DNA from: an uncultured Lachnospiraceae bacterium
GTDB lineage: Bacteria; Bacillota; Clostridia; Lachnospirales; Lachnospiraceae
Assembly (NCBI GenBank): GCA_934351925.1
Contig: CAKRJT010000024.1
Span: 1 to 42,020 of the forward strand
Direction: 5' to 3'
Length of the DNA: 42,020 nt
This document shows positions 32,715 through 40,214 of this stretch, one piece after another (position 1 is the stretch's first letter; every line of letters starts with the position of its first letter). The notes under the pieces are model-generated. The model did no database searches. It was not told where the DNA came from and saw only the letters and a list, made by a program, of their open reading frames with translations. The position numbers were made by a program, and so were the translations under genes.

Positions 32715-32743
32715 TTGTAAAAAATAACTAAAAACTTTTATAT
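32715..32743 (+). promoter_or_regulatory. Candidate promoter of the Na/Pi carrier gene
   Basis: TTGTAA at 32715-32720 and TTATAT at 32738-32743 are 17 nt apart in AT-rich DNA, about 40 nt before ATG 32783. If used, the direct repeats would lie upstream of the transcript. Confidence 0.45.
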
Positions 32744-32782
32744 TTTTCAGTAAAAAATATTTCAGGAAAAAAGGAGGCAGGA

Positions 32783-34564
32783 ATGGATATTTTCAGTGTT
32801 TTGAATATGCTTGGAGGACTCGCGCTCTTCCTATACGGCATGAATGCAATGGGGGACGGACTCGCCAAGGTGTCGGGAGGCAGGCTTGAGAGCGTGCTTG
32901 AGAAGCTTACAAAGAAAAGAATAATGGCTGTGCTTCTAGGGGCTGCGGTTACTGCTGTAATCCAGTCCTCTTCGGCTACCACTGTAATGGTAGTCGGATT
33001 TGTCAATTCCGGTATTATGAAGCTGGGTCAGGCAATCGGAATTATTATGGGTGCGAACATTGGTACCACCATCACGTCATGGATACTTGCACTCACGGGA
33101 ATCCAAAGTGACAATATTTTTGTATCGCTGTTGAAGCCGAGTTCGTTTTCACCTATACTTGCGGTTATAGGCTCGTCCTTCATATTATTTTCAAAGAAGG
33201 ACAGACGCAAGGATATAGGTACAATTCTTGTGGGCTTTGCCATTCTCATGTTCGGAATGGAGACGATGAGCGCAGCAGTTAAGCCTCTTGCCGATGTTCC
33301 GCAGTTCACCAATATGTTCACCATGTTCACCAACCCGATACTGGGTATGATAGTTGGAGCGGTGCTGACAGCGGTAATCCAGAGCTCATCGGCTTCCGTC
33401 GGTATATTGCAGGCACTCTGTGCAACCGGCGGTGTCACGATGGCGTCGGCGATTCCTATTATAATGGGTCAGAATATCGGTACCTGCGTGACGTCACTTA
33501 TATCCGCGATGGGAGCGAGCAGGAATGCGAAACGTGCGGCGCTTGTACACTTCTATTTTAATCTTATCGGAACAATTATTTTCATGGTGGTATTTTACAC
33601 TCTGAATGCTTTCTTACACTTTGAAATACTTAATATGACAGCGAACGCATGGCTTATCGCACTTGTCCACTCATGCTTTAACATAGCTGCGACAATCATA
33701 TTCCTTCCGTTCGGCGATTTCCTTGCAAAGCTTGCCTGTCTTACAATCAAGGATAAGGATGAAGCGCAGGAAAAGGCGGAAGCAGGTTCCGTCGAGAAGG
33801 ATATACAGGTGCTTGACCCTCGTTTCCTTGAGTCCCCTGCGTTCGCAGTACAGCAGTGTAAAAATGTTGCGGTAAAGATGGCTGATGTGGCAAGGGATGG
33901 CTTGTTCCTGTCGATGGAGCTTCTTGAAAGCTATGATGAGGATAAGGCACAGAGGGTACTTCACTATGAGGATATCGTCGACAAGTACGAGGATGAGCTT
34001 GGAACCTATCTGATAAAGCTCAATGGAAAAGACCTCACTAAGAAGGACAGCCAGACCGTGTCAATGCTTCTTCATGTGATTGGAGACTTTGAAAGAATAT
34101 CCGACCACGCCGTGAACATCAAGGAGGCAGCCGAGGAGATGAGAGACAAGAAGCTTCATTTTTCCGAGAAGGCAGCGGCAGAGCTCAATGTCTACACGAC
34201 TGCGATACATGAGATTGTGAATATGGCATTTGATGCCTTTGCCACGGAGAATGTGGAAGCGGCGGGCAATGTCGAGCCGCTTGAGGAGGTCATGGATTAT
34301 CTCAAGGCGGAGCTGAAGGACAGACATGTAAGGAGGCTTAGAAAGGGCAAATGTACAATTGAGCTGGGATTCGTGCTCACCGACCTTATAACCAACTATG
34401 AGAGAGTCGCCGACCACTGCTCGAATATTGCAGTCTGCCTGATACAGGTGGTAGGAAATGACGGCTTCGATACACATGAGTATCTTGACAATGTGAAGAG
34501 CAAAGACAATGAGGAATTCAGGATTAAGGTACATTGGTATAAGGAGAAGTATGAGCTGCCGTAG
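32783..34564 (+). CDS. Na/Pi cotransporter family protein with PhoU-like tail
   Basis: A 593-residue membrane protein of the NptA/PNaS family. The transport domain spans about 1-320 with two inverted QSSS motifs (VIQSSSATTVM near 54 and VIQSSSASVG near 200) and several helices. Residues about 350-560 form a cytoplasmic PhoU-like helical domain with FERISDHAVNI and YERVADHCSNI. It likely moves phosphate with sodium, with the tail sensing phosphate status; direction is unproven. AAAGGAGG precedes ATG 32783. It lies between phoU and the two-component genes, consistent with a phosphate regulon. Confidence 0.9.
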   Translation: MDIFSVLNMLGGLALFLYGMNAMGDGLAKVSGGRLESVLEKLTKKRIMAVLLGAAVTAVIQSSSATTVMVVGFVNSGIMKLGQAIGIIMGANIGTTITSWILALTGIQSDNIFVSLLKPSSFSPILAVIGSSFILFSKKDRRKDIGTILVGFAILMFGMETMSAAVKPLADVPQFTNMFTMFTNPILGMIVGAVLTAVIQSSSASVGILQALCATGGVTMASAIPIIMGQNIGTCVTSLISAMGASRNAKRAALVHFYFNLIGTIIFMVVFYTLNAFLHFEILNMTANAWLIALVHSCFNIAATIIFLPFGDFLAKLACLTIKDKDEAQEKAEAGSVEKDIQVLDPRFLESPAFAVQQCKNVAVKMADVARDGLFLSMELLESYDEDKAQRVLHYEDIVDKYEDELGTYLIKLNGKDLTKKDSQTVSMLLHVIGDFERISDHAVNIKEAAEEMRDKKLHFSEKAAAELNVYTTAIHEIVNMAFDAFATENVEAAGNVEPLEEVMDYLKAELKDRHVRRLRKGKCTIELGFVLTDLITNYERVADHCSNIAVCLIQVVGNDGFDTHEYLDNVKSKDNEEFRIKVHWYKEKYELP

Positions 34565-34586
34565 GAATAGGAAGTTTCAGACAAAA

Positions 34587-34843
34587 TACCGCTTACATGA
34601 AGGTTAAAGTGAATTAAGCGGTAGCGCGGAGGCTAAATATAGGGTAGTATAGAAGTCTTTTACCGCTGTTGAATACAGATAGCATTACCGGGCGGTAATG
34701 TGGAGGCGAAATGCGGGGAAGCAGAGTGGTTTCACCGCCGTAACGTGCAGATAAAGTATCTGGGCGGTAAATGAGCCGCGAAGCAGGCAGGAAAGGAGAA
34801 ATTGTTACCGCCGTAACGTGCAGATAAAGTATCTAAGCGGTAA
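34587..34843 (+). repeat. Array of four TACCGC/GCGGTA palindromes, cluster 2
   Basis: Four stem-loops lie at 34587-34623, 34660-34698, 34731-34771 and 34805-34843, starting about 73 nt apart. The first is perfect (TACCGCTTA/TAAGCGGTA). The third and fourth share a 27-nt identical core and contain an inner hairpin, CAGATA/TATCTG or AGATA/TATCT, inside the outer ACCGCC/GGCGGT-type stem. The outer arms match those at 19044-19309. The array lies downstream of the Na/Pi carrier and upstream of the PhoB-like gene. Confidence 0.78.
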
Positions 34844-35032
34844 ATGAAGAGAAGCTTGCGACTGTAGTTCAGTAAGCTTACTAAGGCTTGTGCCTTTTAT
34901 ACTAATGATTAAGAAGCACATCGCGTCTCAAGAGTTTGTTCACTTTGAATTTTCCATTAAATATAATTCATATTAAAAAGGTACAAACAATTAAAAACAT
35001 TCGATTGTACAGATAGAAAGAAGGTAAAGAAC
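34844..35032 (+). promoter_or_regulatory. Leader of the PhoB-like gene with promoter
   Basis: TTCACT at 34939-34944 and TATAAT at 34962-34967 are 17 nt apart and read toward the response regulator. Downstream, GTACAA near 34981 and TTGTAC near 35005 form a short dyad in the transcript. A tiny AAGGC/GCCTT hairpin with TTTT lies near 34883 and may end upstream transcripts. The first part of the intergenic stretch (34565-34843) is taken up by the palindrome array. Confidence 0.6.
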
Positions 35033-35707
35033 ATGGCATTGATATATATAGTTGAAGATGACGACAACATAAGGGAGATTGAGAGCATAGCTCTCTGCAA
35101 CAGCGGGCATGATGTGAGCGGGTTTGCATGCGGCAAGGATTTTAAGAAGGAGCTTGCAAAGAGAAAGCCGGACTTGATTTTACTGGATATCATGCTTCCG
35201 GATGAGGATGGCATTGAGATATTGAAGAAGCTGCGCGCTTCCGGCGAGACGAAGAAGATTCCGGTTATCCTTGTCACTGCGAAGTCAACCGAGCTTGACA
35301 AGGTGAAGGGACTTGATATCGGAGCGGATGACTATATAACCAAGCCGTTCGGGGTTATGGAGCTGATATCGAGGGTGAGAGCACTGATAAGAAGAAGCAT
35401 GGACACCGGAGCTGACAAAAGTATCCGCGTGGGAAATATATTTCTTGACAGCGACAGACATATCGTGTATGTGGATGACGAGCCGAAGGAGCTGACCTTC
35501 AAGGAGTATGAGCTGCTCCGCTGTCTTATGAACAACAGCGGTGTTGCCATGCACCGTGACAGAATAATGGAGCTGGTGTGGGGCGTGGATTTCGAGGGTG
35601 AGTCGAGAACCCTTGACATGCACATCAAGACACTGAGGCAGAAGCTTGGAAGTGCGGGCGCGATGATTAAGACAGTCCGCAATGTGGGGTATGTATTAGA
35701 GCCATGA
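35033..35707 (+). CDS. PhoB-like (OmpR family) response regulator
   Basis: A 224-residue response regulator. The receiver domain has acidic pocket Asp9-Asp11, phosphoacceptor Asp52 (LLDIMLP), Thr82 and Lys104 (TKPF). The C-terminal winged helix-turn-helix (about 130-222) has LTFKEYELL and RTLDMHIKTLRQK, the OmpR/PhoB type. The adjacent kinase and phosphate genes point to control of the phosphate regulon, but the receptor could have another input. Its stop overlaps the kinase start (ATGA). Confidence 0.9.
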   Translation: MALIYIVEDDDNIREIESIALCNSGHDVSGFACGKDFKKELAKRKPDLILLDIMLPDEDGIEILKKLRASGETKKIPVILVTAKSTELDKVKGLDIGADDYITKPFGVMELISRVRALIRRSMDTGADKSIRVGNIFLDSDRHIVYVDDEPKELTFKEYELLRCLMNNSGVAMHRDRIMELVWGVDFEGESRTLDMHIKTLRQKLGSAGAMIKTVRNVGYVLEP

Positions 35708-37011
35708 AAGAGAAGATATTAAGCCAGTTTTTGAGGATGACATTGTTCGCTATTGTGGTGACACTCTTTATGTCGGTTATGGTGTTCTATGAGCTTTTCA
35801 AAAAGCAGGTTTTTGATGATTTGAAAACCGACGCGGAGTTTGCAAGATATCTGATAAACGATTTTTCCGGGGAGGACGAGTTCGATGTGCGTGTCACCTG
35901 GATAGGCAGCGACGGAAGCGTGCTCTATGACAATGAGGCAGGTTCGCTTGAGAATCACTCAGACAGACCGGAGTATATTGAGGCGCTTAAAACCGGCGAG
36001 GGAAAATGTGTGAGAAATTCGGACACACTTTCGAGAAGAATTTTCTATTATGCGATGAAGCTTGAGGACGGCTCGGTCATCCGTATCGCCAAGGAAGCGA
36101 ACAGTATATGGACGATATTCATGTCAGCGATTCCTATAATTATCGGGCTGTCGCTTATCCTGTATGTGATGTGCTTTTTCCTGTCAAAGCATCTTACAAA
36201 GCGGATTGTGAAGCCTATAGAGGAGCTTGTAAACAACAGCGCGAATCCATCACTTGTGCCGGAGTACAAGGAGCTGATACCATTTGTAGGTGCGCTGAAG
36301 GAGCAGCGCGAGGATATTCTAAGAAGCGCCACAATGCGGCAGGAGTTCACCGCGAATGTATCGCATGAGCTGAAGACCCCCCTCACCGCGATATCAGGCT
36401 ACGCCGAGCTGATAGAGAACGGCATGGTAAAGGGCGATGACAGTGTGCGCTTTGCAGGGGAAATAAGAAAGAATTCCACAAGACTTCTCTCCCTCATAAA
36501 TGACATCATCAACCTGTCGGAGCTTGATGACGGCGTGAAGTTAAATCTTGAGAGGATGGATTTATATGAGGCGGCGAAGAACTGTGTGAAGAATCTTGAA
36601 GTCGCCGCCGCAAAGAACAACGTAAAGCTTATGCTTCTTGGAACTTCTGCATATATAAACGCTGACAAGGCGATGATGGACGAGGTGCTCTACAACCTGT
36701 GTGACAACGCCATCCGCTACAATAACAAGGATAAGGGCGGAAATGTGATTGTCGATGTCAGCAGTACCCTTGACGGCAAGGTGAAGCTCACCGTCAAGGA
36801 TGACGGAATAGGCATCGGCAAGGAACACCAGGAGCGCATATTTGAGCGCTTCTACCGCGTCGACAAGAGCCGTTCAAGAGAGAGCGGCGGAACAGGACTT
36901 GGACTTGCCATAGTCAAGCACATCCTCACCAGCCACGGCGCACAGCTTGAGCTTGAGAGCGAGCTTGGAAAGGGGACATGTATCACGGTTACGTTTGAGG
37001 GGGCGAAGTAG
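35704..37011 (+). CDS. PhoR-like sensor histidine kinase
   Basis: A 435-residue membrane kinase. Transmembrane helices lie at about 10-30 and 136-160, bounding an extracytoplasmic domain of about 105 residues. A linker follows, then the H-box FTANVSHELKTPLTAISGY with phosphoacceptor His221, N-box YNLCDNAIRYN, G1 DDGIGIG, F-box RIFERFYRVD and G2 GGTGLGLAIV. The layout matches PhoR/WalK-type kinases, without an obvious PAS domain. It overlaps the regulator by four bases and should phosphorylate it. It ends three bases before the convergent AraC-family gene. Confidence 0.9.
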   Translation: MKEKILSQFLRMTLFAIVVTLFMSVMVFYELFKKQVFDDLKTDAEFARYLINDFSGEDEFDVRVTWIGSDGSVLYDNEAGSLENHSDRPEYIEALKTGEGKCVRNSDTLSRRIFYYAMKLEDGSVIRIAKEANSIWTIFMSAIPIIIGLSLILYVMCFFLSKHLTKRIVKPIEELVNNSANPSLVPEYKELIPFVGALKEQREDILRSATMRQEFTANVSHELKTPLTAISGYAELIENGMVKGDDSVRFAGEIRKNSTRLLSLINDIINLSELDDGVKLNLERMDLYEAAKNCVKNLEVAAAKNNVKLMLLGTSAYINADKAMMDEVLYNLCDNAIRYNNKDKGGNVIVDVSSTLDGKVKLTVKDDGIGIGKEHQERIFERFYRVDKSRSRESGGTGLGLAIVKHILTSHGAQLELESELGKGTCITVTFEGAK

Positions 37012-37014
37012 CGC

Positions 37015-38055
37015 TTATTTCTTCTTCCTATACTGATTCGGACTGAACCCCGTAATCTCCTTGAACTGCCGGTTAAAATGCTCCACATTCTCATAGCCGC
37101 AGCTCTCTGCGATGTGCGCGACAGAGTCGGGAGTCATGGTGAGGAGGTAGCAGGCACGCTCAATGCGGCTTCTTATTATATCCTGAGTTACCGGGACACC
37201 GAACAGATCCTTATAAATATGTTGGAAATATGATACACTCAGGGAGGCAGCTTCAGCCAGCTCACTCACCGTTTTTTTGGGCGAGTGCTGGCTGTATATG
37301 CCGTTTCTTATTTCATGGAAAAGCGGTCTGTGAACCTTCAGCTTGTCGGAGAGCTGTGTCTCAAGGTGGTAGGCATCGCTATATTTGAACAGTATGGTTC
37401 TAAGCTTAGCGTCAAGAATCTCCTCATGGTGTGAGCCGGTCTGGTGGAACTCCTGCCTTAGGTCGCGGATGAGCTGGCTTAGCTCCGTGTAGTCGGACAG
37501 AAGCGTGAGGCGGTTGAACGGGATGTCGAGGCTTAGCATGAAATCACTTATTGAATTATCTATATAATTATCTGCATTGCCGGCGGTATCAGCATTACTG
37601 TTGATTAAGTTGTCTGTGTCGGCATTTGAATTATTATTGGAAGAATTTCTATTTATATCCTTGCGGATATTGTCATTCTCATCCTTGCATGTATTCTCAT
37701 CTGGAATATCGTCAAAATTTATCCAGTCATTCACATACTCATCATCGCTGTAATAGTAAACAGGGGCATCTTTTGTGTAAATTATGAAAGCGGGTGTGTT
37801 CACATACTGTCTTATCAGCCCCGGGTGCCTTGCGTTTCTGTCAAATGGCAGGTTGCCCCTTAGAAGCTCATCGGCGGTTGTCTTATTTTCATGCTCACCG
37901 CAGCAATATTGCCGGTATATGGTTTCCTCAGGAAATTCAAAGTACGCGTCACTTTTTACAAGGAGCATGAGATAATGCCCCATTCCGCCGGGACGTTCCA
38001 TATTGATTCCATCAGGGTGGGTGTTGTTATAGCCCATGTAGCGTATTTTTAACAT
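37015..38055 (-). CDS. AraC-family transcriptional regulator
   Basis: A 346-residue regulator. The C-terminal about 100 residues hold two helix-turn-helix motifs: VSELAEAASLSVSYFQHIYK, then the second with IAESCGYENVEHFNRQFKEITG and the closing SPNQYRK. The N-terminal effector domain begins near MLKIRYMG and contains an Asn/Asp-rich linker (about 130-175, NSSNNNSNADTDN-like). ATG 38053-38055 is chosen over an upstream ATG at 38175 because GGAGG lies ten bases before it. A candidate promoter on the minus strand has -35 at 38139-38144 and -10 at 38117-38122. It is divergent from the ABC exporter genes and may control them; the ligand is unknown. Confidence 0.85.
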   Translation of the reverse strand: MLKIRYMGYNNTHPDGINMERPGGMGHYLMLLVKSDAYFEFPEETIYRQYCCGEHENKTTADELLRGNLPFDRNARHPGLIRQYVNTPAFIIYTKDAPVYYYSDDEYVNDWINFDDIPDENTCKDENDNIRKDINRNSSNNNSNADTDNLINSNADTAGNADNYIDNSISDFMLSLDIPFNRLTLLSDYTELSQLIRDLRQEFHQTGSHHEEILDAKLRTILFKYSDAYHLETQLSDKLKVHRPLFHEIRNGIYSQHSPKKTVSELAEAASLSVSYFQHIYKDLFGVPVTQDIIRSRIERACYLLTMTPDSVAHIAESCGYENVEHFNRQFKEITGFSPNQYRKKK

Positions 38056-38398
38056 GATGTATATTCCTCCATAAATATAGTTGATATGTGCACTTGCGAT
38101 AAACGGACGTTGTGCAATTTTACCGGCAAATTCATGTTTCACAATTTCTGTGTAGTTATATATAGTGAAGTTCACGATGAAGTCCGTATAATCTGTTTCA
38201 AAAAATAAAAAGCAGAAAAAATCAATTTTTTAACAGTATACATCATTGAGATTTGTTTGAAAAGTCATTATATTAGGTTGTACCTAAAGAGAACATATGT
38301 TGCTGTTGTGCGGTGTATATGGAATGCCCATATAAATATTTACATGAAGCATATATGAAAATGACTGCATTAGCAGCGAGTTTGGAGGACTTAAGAAA
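38056..38398. promoter_or_regulatory. Divergent control region between the AraC gene and ABC exporter
   Basis: On the minus strand a promoter for the AraC gene has -35 (TTGTGA) at 38139-38144 and -10 (TAAAAT) at 38117-38122, spaced 16 nt. On the plus strand TTGAGA at 38246-38251 and TATATT at 38269-38274 are 17 nt apart. A perfect palindrome TTAGGT-TGT-ACCTAA at 38273-38287 overlaps the -10 and start region. A further GTGAAGTTCAC dyad lies near 38165. No gene is present in this stretch beyond the upstream extension of the AraC frame. Confidence 0.65.
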
Positions 38399-40144
38399 AT
38401 GACGGCAATGAAATGGTTTTATTCGTACTTTAAAAAGTACCAGTGGAGAATGATTATCGGACTTGTCATGGTCACGATTACCTCCGTGCTTGCCATCGTA
38501 AATCCTAAGATAACAGGATTTATAGTGGATGACATCATAGGGGACGGAAGCAATATAAGGCTTGACCTGCTTCCGAGGTTCCTGCTTCTTATGATAGGCG
38601 TTACGCTGTTAAGGGCGGGACTGCGATTTATATTTTTATGGAATTTTGAGAACTGTTCACAGGGACTTCTCTACGATATGAGGGACGATGTGTACCGTAA
38701 TCTGCTTGCAAAGGATTTCGCGTTCTATAACAGCCACAGGACGGGCGATCTGATGTCGAGGCAGACAGGAGATATGATGGCGATACGTCATTTTATGTCG
38801 TATGTGTGCTATTCAACCTATGAATGTATACTGCTGTTTTCGATATCGCTGTTTATGATGTTCACGGTCGACTGGAGAATCGCGCTTGCCATGCTTGCGG
38901 TGCTTCCTTTTACACTCATCAACACGATAATCCAGTCTAAGAATGTAAAGCCTAAGTTCGGCAAGGTAAGGGAGCGTTTTTCAAGCCTCAATGCATTTGT
39001 GCAGGAGAATATCAGCGGTAACAGAGTGGTCAAGGCATTTGCCAAGGAGGACTATGAGATTTCCAAGTTCGACACGGAGAACACGGAGTACAGGGATTCG
39101 GAGCTTGCGGCATCAAGGATATGGGTGCGTCATGTGCCGATATTTGAGCTTCTTGCCAATCTCCTCACCTTCGTGCTTATGCTTGCGGGTGGTCTTATGG
39201 TTATAAACGGACAGATGACTCTTGGAAATATGGCGATGATTAATGGATATCTGTGGATGCTTGATGCACCTCTTCGTATGGCAGGCTGGCTGGTAAATGA
39301 CTGGCACCGTTTTACAACATCGGTTGAGAAGATATATGCGACAATCGAGGTGGAGCCTGAGATAAAGAATCCTGTGACAGGACCGGTTGATGAGAATGTG
39401 AAGAAGCCGGAGGGCAGCGTTGAATTTAGAAATGTGTCATATAGTATTGATGGTGAACAGATACTTAAAAATATCAATTTCAAGATTAAACCGGGTCAGA
39501 AGGTCGGAATTATCGGTGCGACCGGAGCAGGAAAGACATCGCTAATCAACCTTATGTGCCGCTTCTATGATGTTGACAGCGGCGAGGTGTTAGTCGGCGG
39601 CAGGAATGTCAAGGACATGGATTTAAGAGTATTGAGGCAGAGCATCGGAATGGCTATGCAGGACGTATTCCTCTTTTCGGACACAATCGAGGGAAATATA
39701 GCTTATGCGAAGCCGGACTGTCCTTTTGAGAGAGTTGAGTGGGCGGCAAAGATTGCGGATGCACATGATTTTATCATGCAGATGCCTGAGGGCTACGACA
39801 CGATAGTGGGTGAACGAGGCGTCGGACTGTCCGGTGGACAGAAGCAGCGAATATCACTTGCCAGGGCGCTCCTTAAGGAGCCGTCAATTCTTGTGCTTGA
39901 CGATACAACCTCCGCCGTGGATATGGAGACGGAATCGCAGATTCAGGATGCGCTTGCAAGGATAGAGAATGAGACCGTGTTTATAATAGCACATCGTATC
40001 TCCTCCATTAAGGATGCGGATGTGATTATAGTTCTCTCAGATGGTGAAATAGCTGAGATGGGCAATCATGATGAGCTTATACAGAAGAAGGGCTATTATT
40101 ATACGGTATTCATGCACCAGTATGGGGAGCATGACGCGGCGTAG
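38399..40144 (+). CDS. ABC exporter half-transporter with degenerate Walker B
   Basis: A 581-residue half-transporter: a six-helix membrane domain (about 15-310) fused to a nucleotide-binding domain. Walker A GATGAGKT is near 372-380, the signature LSGGQKQR is intact, and Walker B reads LVLDDTTSAVD, with Asp502 where the catalytic Glu normally sits. The His switch (IIAHRIS) is present. An Asp here marks the non-catalytic half of heterodimeric exporters such as TM287/288 and BmrCD. GGAGG precedes ATG 38399. The partner follows 70 nt later. The substrate, perhaps a drug or lipid, is unknown. Confidence 0.9.
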   Translation: MTAMKWFYSYFKKYQWRMIIGLVMVTITSVLAIVNPKITGFIVDDIIGDGSNIRLDLLPRFLLLMIGVTLLRAGLRFIFLWNFENCSQGLLYDMRDDVYRNLLAKDFAFYNSHRTGDLMSRQTGDMMAIRHFMSYVCYSTYECILLFSISLFMMFTVDWRIALAMLAVLPFTLINTIIQSKNVKPKFGKVRERFSSLNAFVQENISGNRVVKAFAKEDYEISKFDTENTEYRDSELAASRIWVRHVPIFELLANLLTFVLMLAGGLMVINGQMTLGNMAMINGYLWMLDAPLRMAGWLVNDWHRFTTSVEKIYATIEVEPEIKNPVTGPVDENVKKPEGSVEFRNVSYSIDGEQILKNINFKIKPGQKVGIIGATGAGKTSLINLMCRFYDVDSGEVLVGGRNVKDMDLRVLRQSIGMAMQDVFLFSDTIEGNIAYAKPDCPFERVEWAAKIADAHDFIMQMPEGYDTIVGERGVGLSGGQKQRISLARALLKEPSILVLDDTTSAVDMETESQIQDALARIENETVFIIAHRISSIKDADVIIVLSDGEIAEMGNHDELIQKKGYYYTVFMHQYGEHDAA

Positions 40145-40214
40145 GCTGCCGGAAAAAGATGTGGTGTAAAATATAAGTGTGACAGCTTGTTTTTACCTGG
40201 AAATGAGGATAAAT

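Larger units (their letters stand above)
32411..32782. other. Non-coding stretch before the Na/Pi carrier
   Basis: It contains a weak stem-loop at 32439-32468 (AAGCTTTATCA with TGATAAATGCTT), a pair of 34-nt direct repeats (32545-32644) and a candidate promoter (32715-32743). No gene is supported; an 18-codon hydrophobic ORF at 32450-32506 lacks a well-placed ribosome binding site. Confidence 0.6.
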
